Shown in pieces: positions 63,502-64,000 of a stretch of 64,000 nucleotides of DNA (the stretch's first letter is position 1; the number at the start of each line of letters is the position of its first letter). The position numbers were made by a program, and so were the translations under genes. The DNA is from Nematopogon swammerdamellus (taxonomy: Eukaryota; Arthropoda; Insecta; Lepidoptera; Adelidae). Under the pieces are notes generated by a model that made no database searches, was not told the origin of the DNA, and saw nothing but the letters and a program-made list of their open reading frames with translations. The stretch covers positions 11,151,971 through 11,215,970 of the forward strand of contig OX336338.1 of NCBI GenBank assembly GCA_946902875.1. Direction: 5' to 3'.

Positions 63502-64000
63502 CTGTGCATACAATAACTTATTAGATTCCCCTGTAATATATATTCATACATAATAATATATTATTTGTTATTTTGTAGCTGCTGTCTTATAAATTAGTAA
63601 AAACATTATTAATCATTCACGGTGCGCTGTTCCACTCATATGGAATGGCACGCTAAAGTACCGCGGAGCGTCGTGTTCCACCCTTGTGGAACAGCGGCCC
63701 GGCCGACTTTTGGCATTGAAATACACGCTCTTTATAAATTGGAATAAGGTACATTATACTTCTAAATAAAGGTGAATATATGCCTTACTTGGTTTGATTA
63801 ACTTTGGCGTCAGCCTAGAGCTATAAATATATTTTCATTTCTCAGTTGATTTTGAGACTTGGTGATGGACGCCACGTTCGCGCACCAATTCATCGTGGCG
63901 CCGCCTCAAATGTAAATAATTTTTGGTGTTTTTAATCAGTAGTTTGTTTTCAACAATTCTCAAGTGAATATGTTATTGTTGGAGGTTTTTATCCATTCGC
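63502..64000. other. Laminin intron, nothing further recognised
   Basis: AT-rich sequence upstream (gene sense) of the first visible laminin exon. CTGTTCCAC/GTGGAACAG phrases near 63632-63705 form a small hairpin. The next laminin exon is not in the window. Confidence 0.35.

Overview
The window looks like insect, very probably lepidopteran (moth or butterfly), nuclear DNA. Coding exons are short, bounded by GT/AG and separated by introns full of transposons. Several repeat types are of kinds common in Lepidoptera: jockey-like, RTE-like and restriction-like-endonuclease (RLE) non-LTR elements, tRNA-headed SINEs, mariner and hAT elements, and Helitron-like elements ending CTAGT. The species assignment is inference from repeat style and protein similarity; no database search was run.

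Layout. 1-16 kb is a transposon nest with no recognised host gene. It holds two jockey-like non-LTR copies in opposite orientation (2.6-5.7 kb plus, 8.8-6.8 kb minus), enclosed by inverted-repeat arms (0.64-1.2 and 9.69-10.37 kb) built of 270-bp units. It also holds a 102-bp minisatellite, a TIR-bounded degenerate element (12.84-14.50 kb) and SINE pieces. 16.17-16.94 kb (minus) is a 253-codon exon carrying an SPDD motif like that of HBS1/SKI7 exosome adaptors. 19.64-32.82 kb (plus) is a complete ATAD3 gene: 10 exons whose phases all agree, 629 aa. 37.07-39.18 kb (minus) is a complete Rab21 gene: 4 exons, 213 aa. 44.05-63.50 kb (minus) is the 3' part of a laminin alpha gene: 11 coding exons, 729 aa, covering the C-terminal LG domains to the stop codon.

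The introns are the main accessory territory. ATAD3 intron 2 has an RLE retrotransposon inserted inside an RTE element. Intron 3 has a decayed mariner. Intron 6 has a 1,449-bp GC-rich hAT-like element with perfect 8-bp target duplications. Laminin introns hold a second RLE copy inside a TIR pair, a 2.6-kb DD41D mariner with ~500-bp TIRs and a one-base frameshift, and two nearly identical Helitron-like arms (57.9-59.8 and 60.5-62.3 kb) in opposite orientation on either side of one 175-bp laminin exon.

The three clear host genes have unrelated jobs: a mitochondrial inner-membrane AAA ATPase, an endosomal small GTPase and a basement-membrane glycoprotein. Nothing suggests a shared pathway. I found no bacterial-style operon, CRISPR array or rRNA gene. 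The strongest candidates for something unusual are the exon enclosed by giant inverted repeats and the SKI7-like exon.
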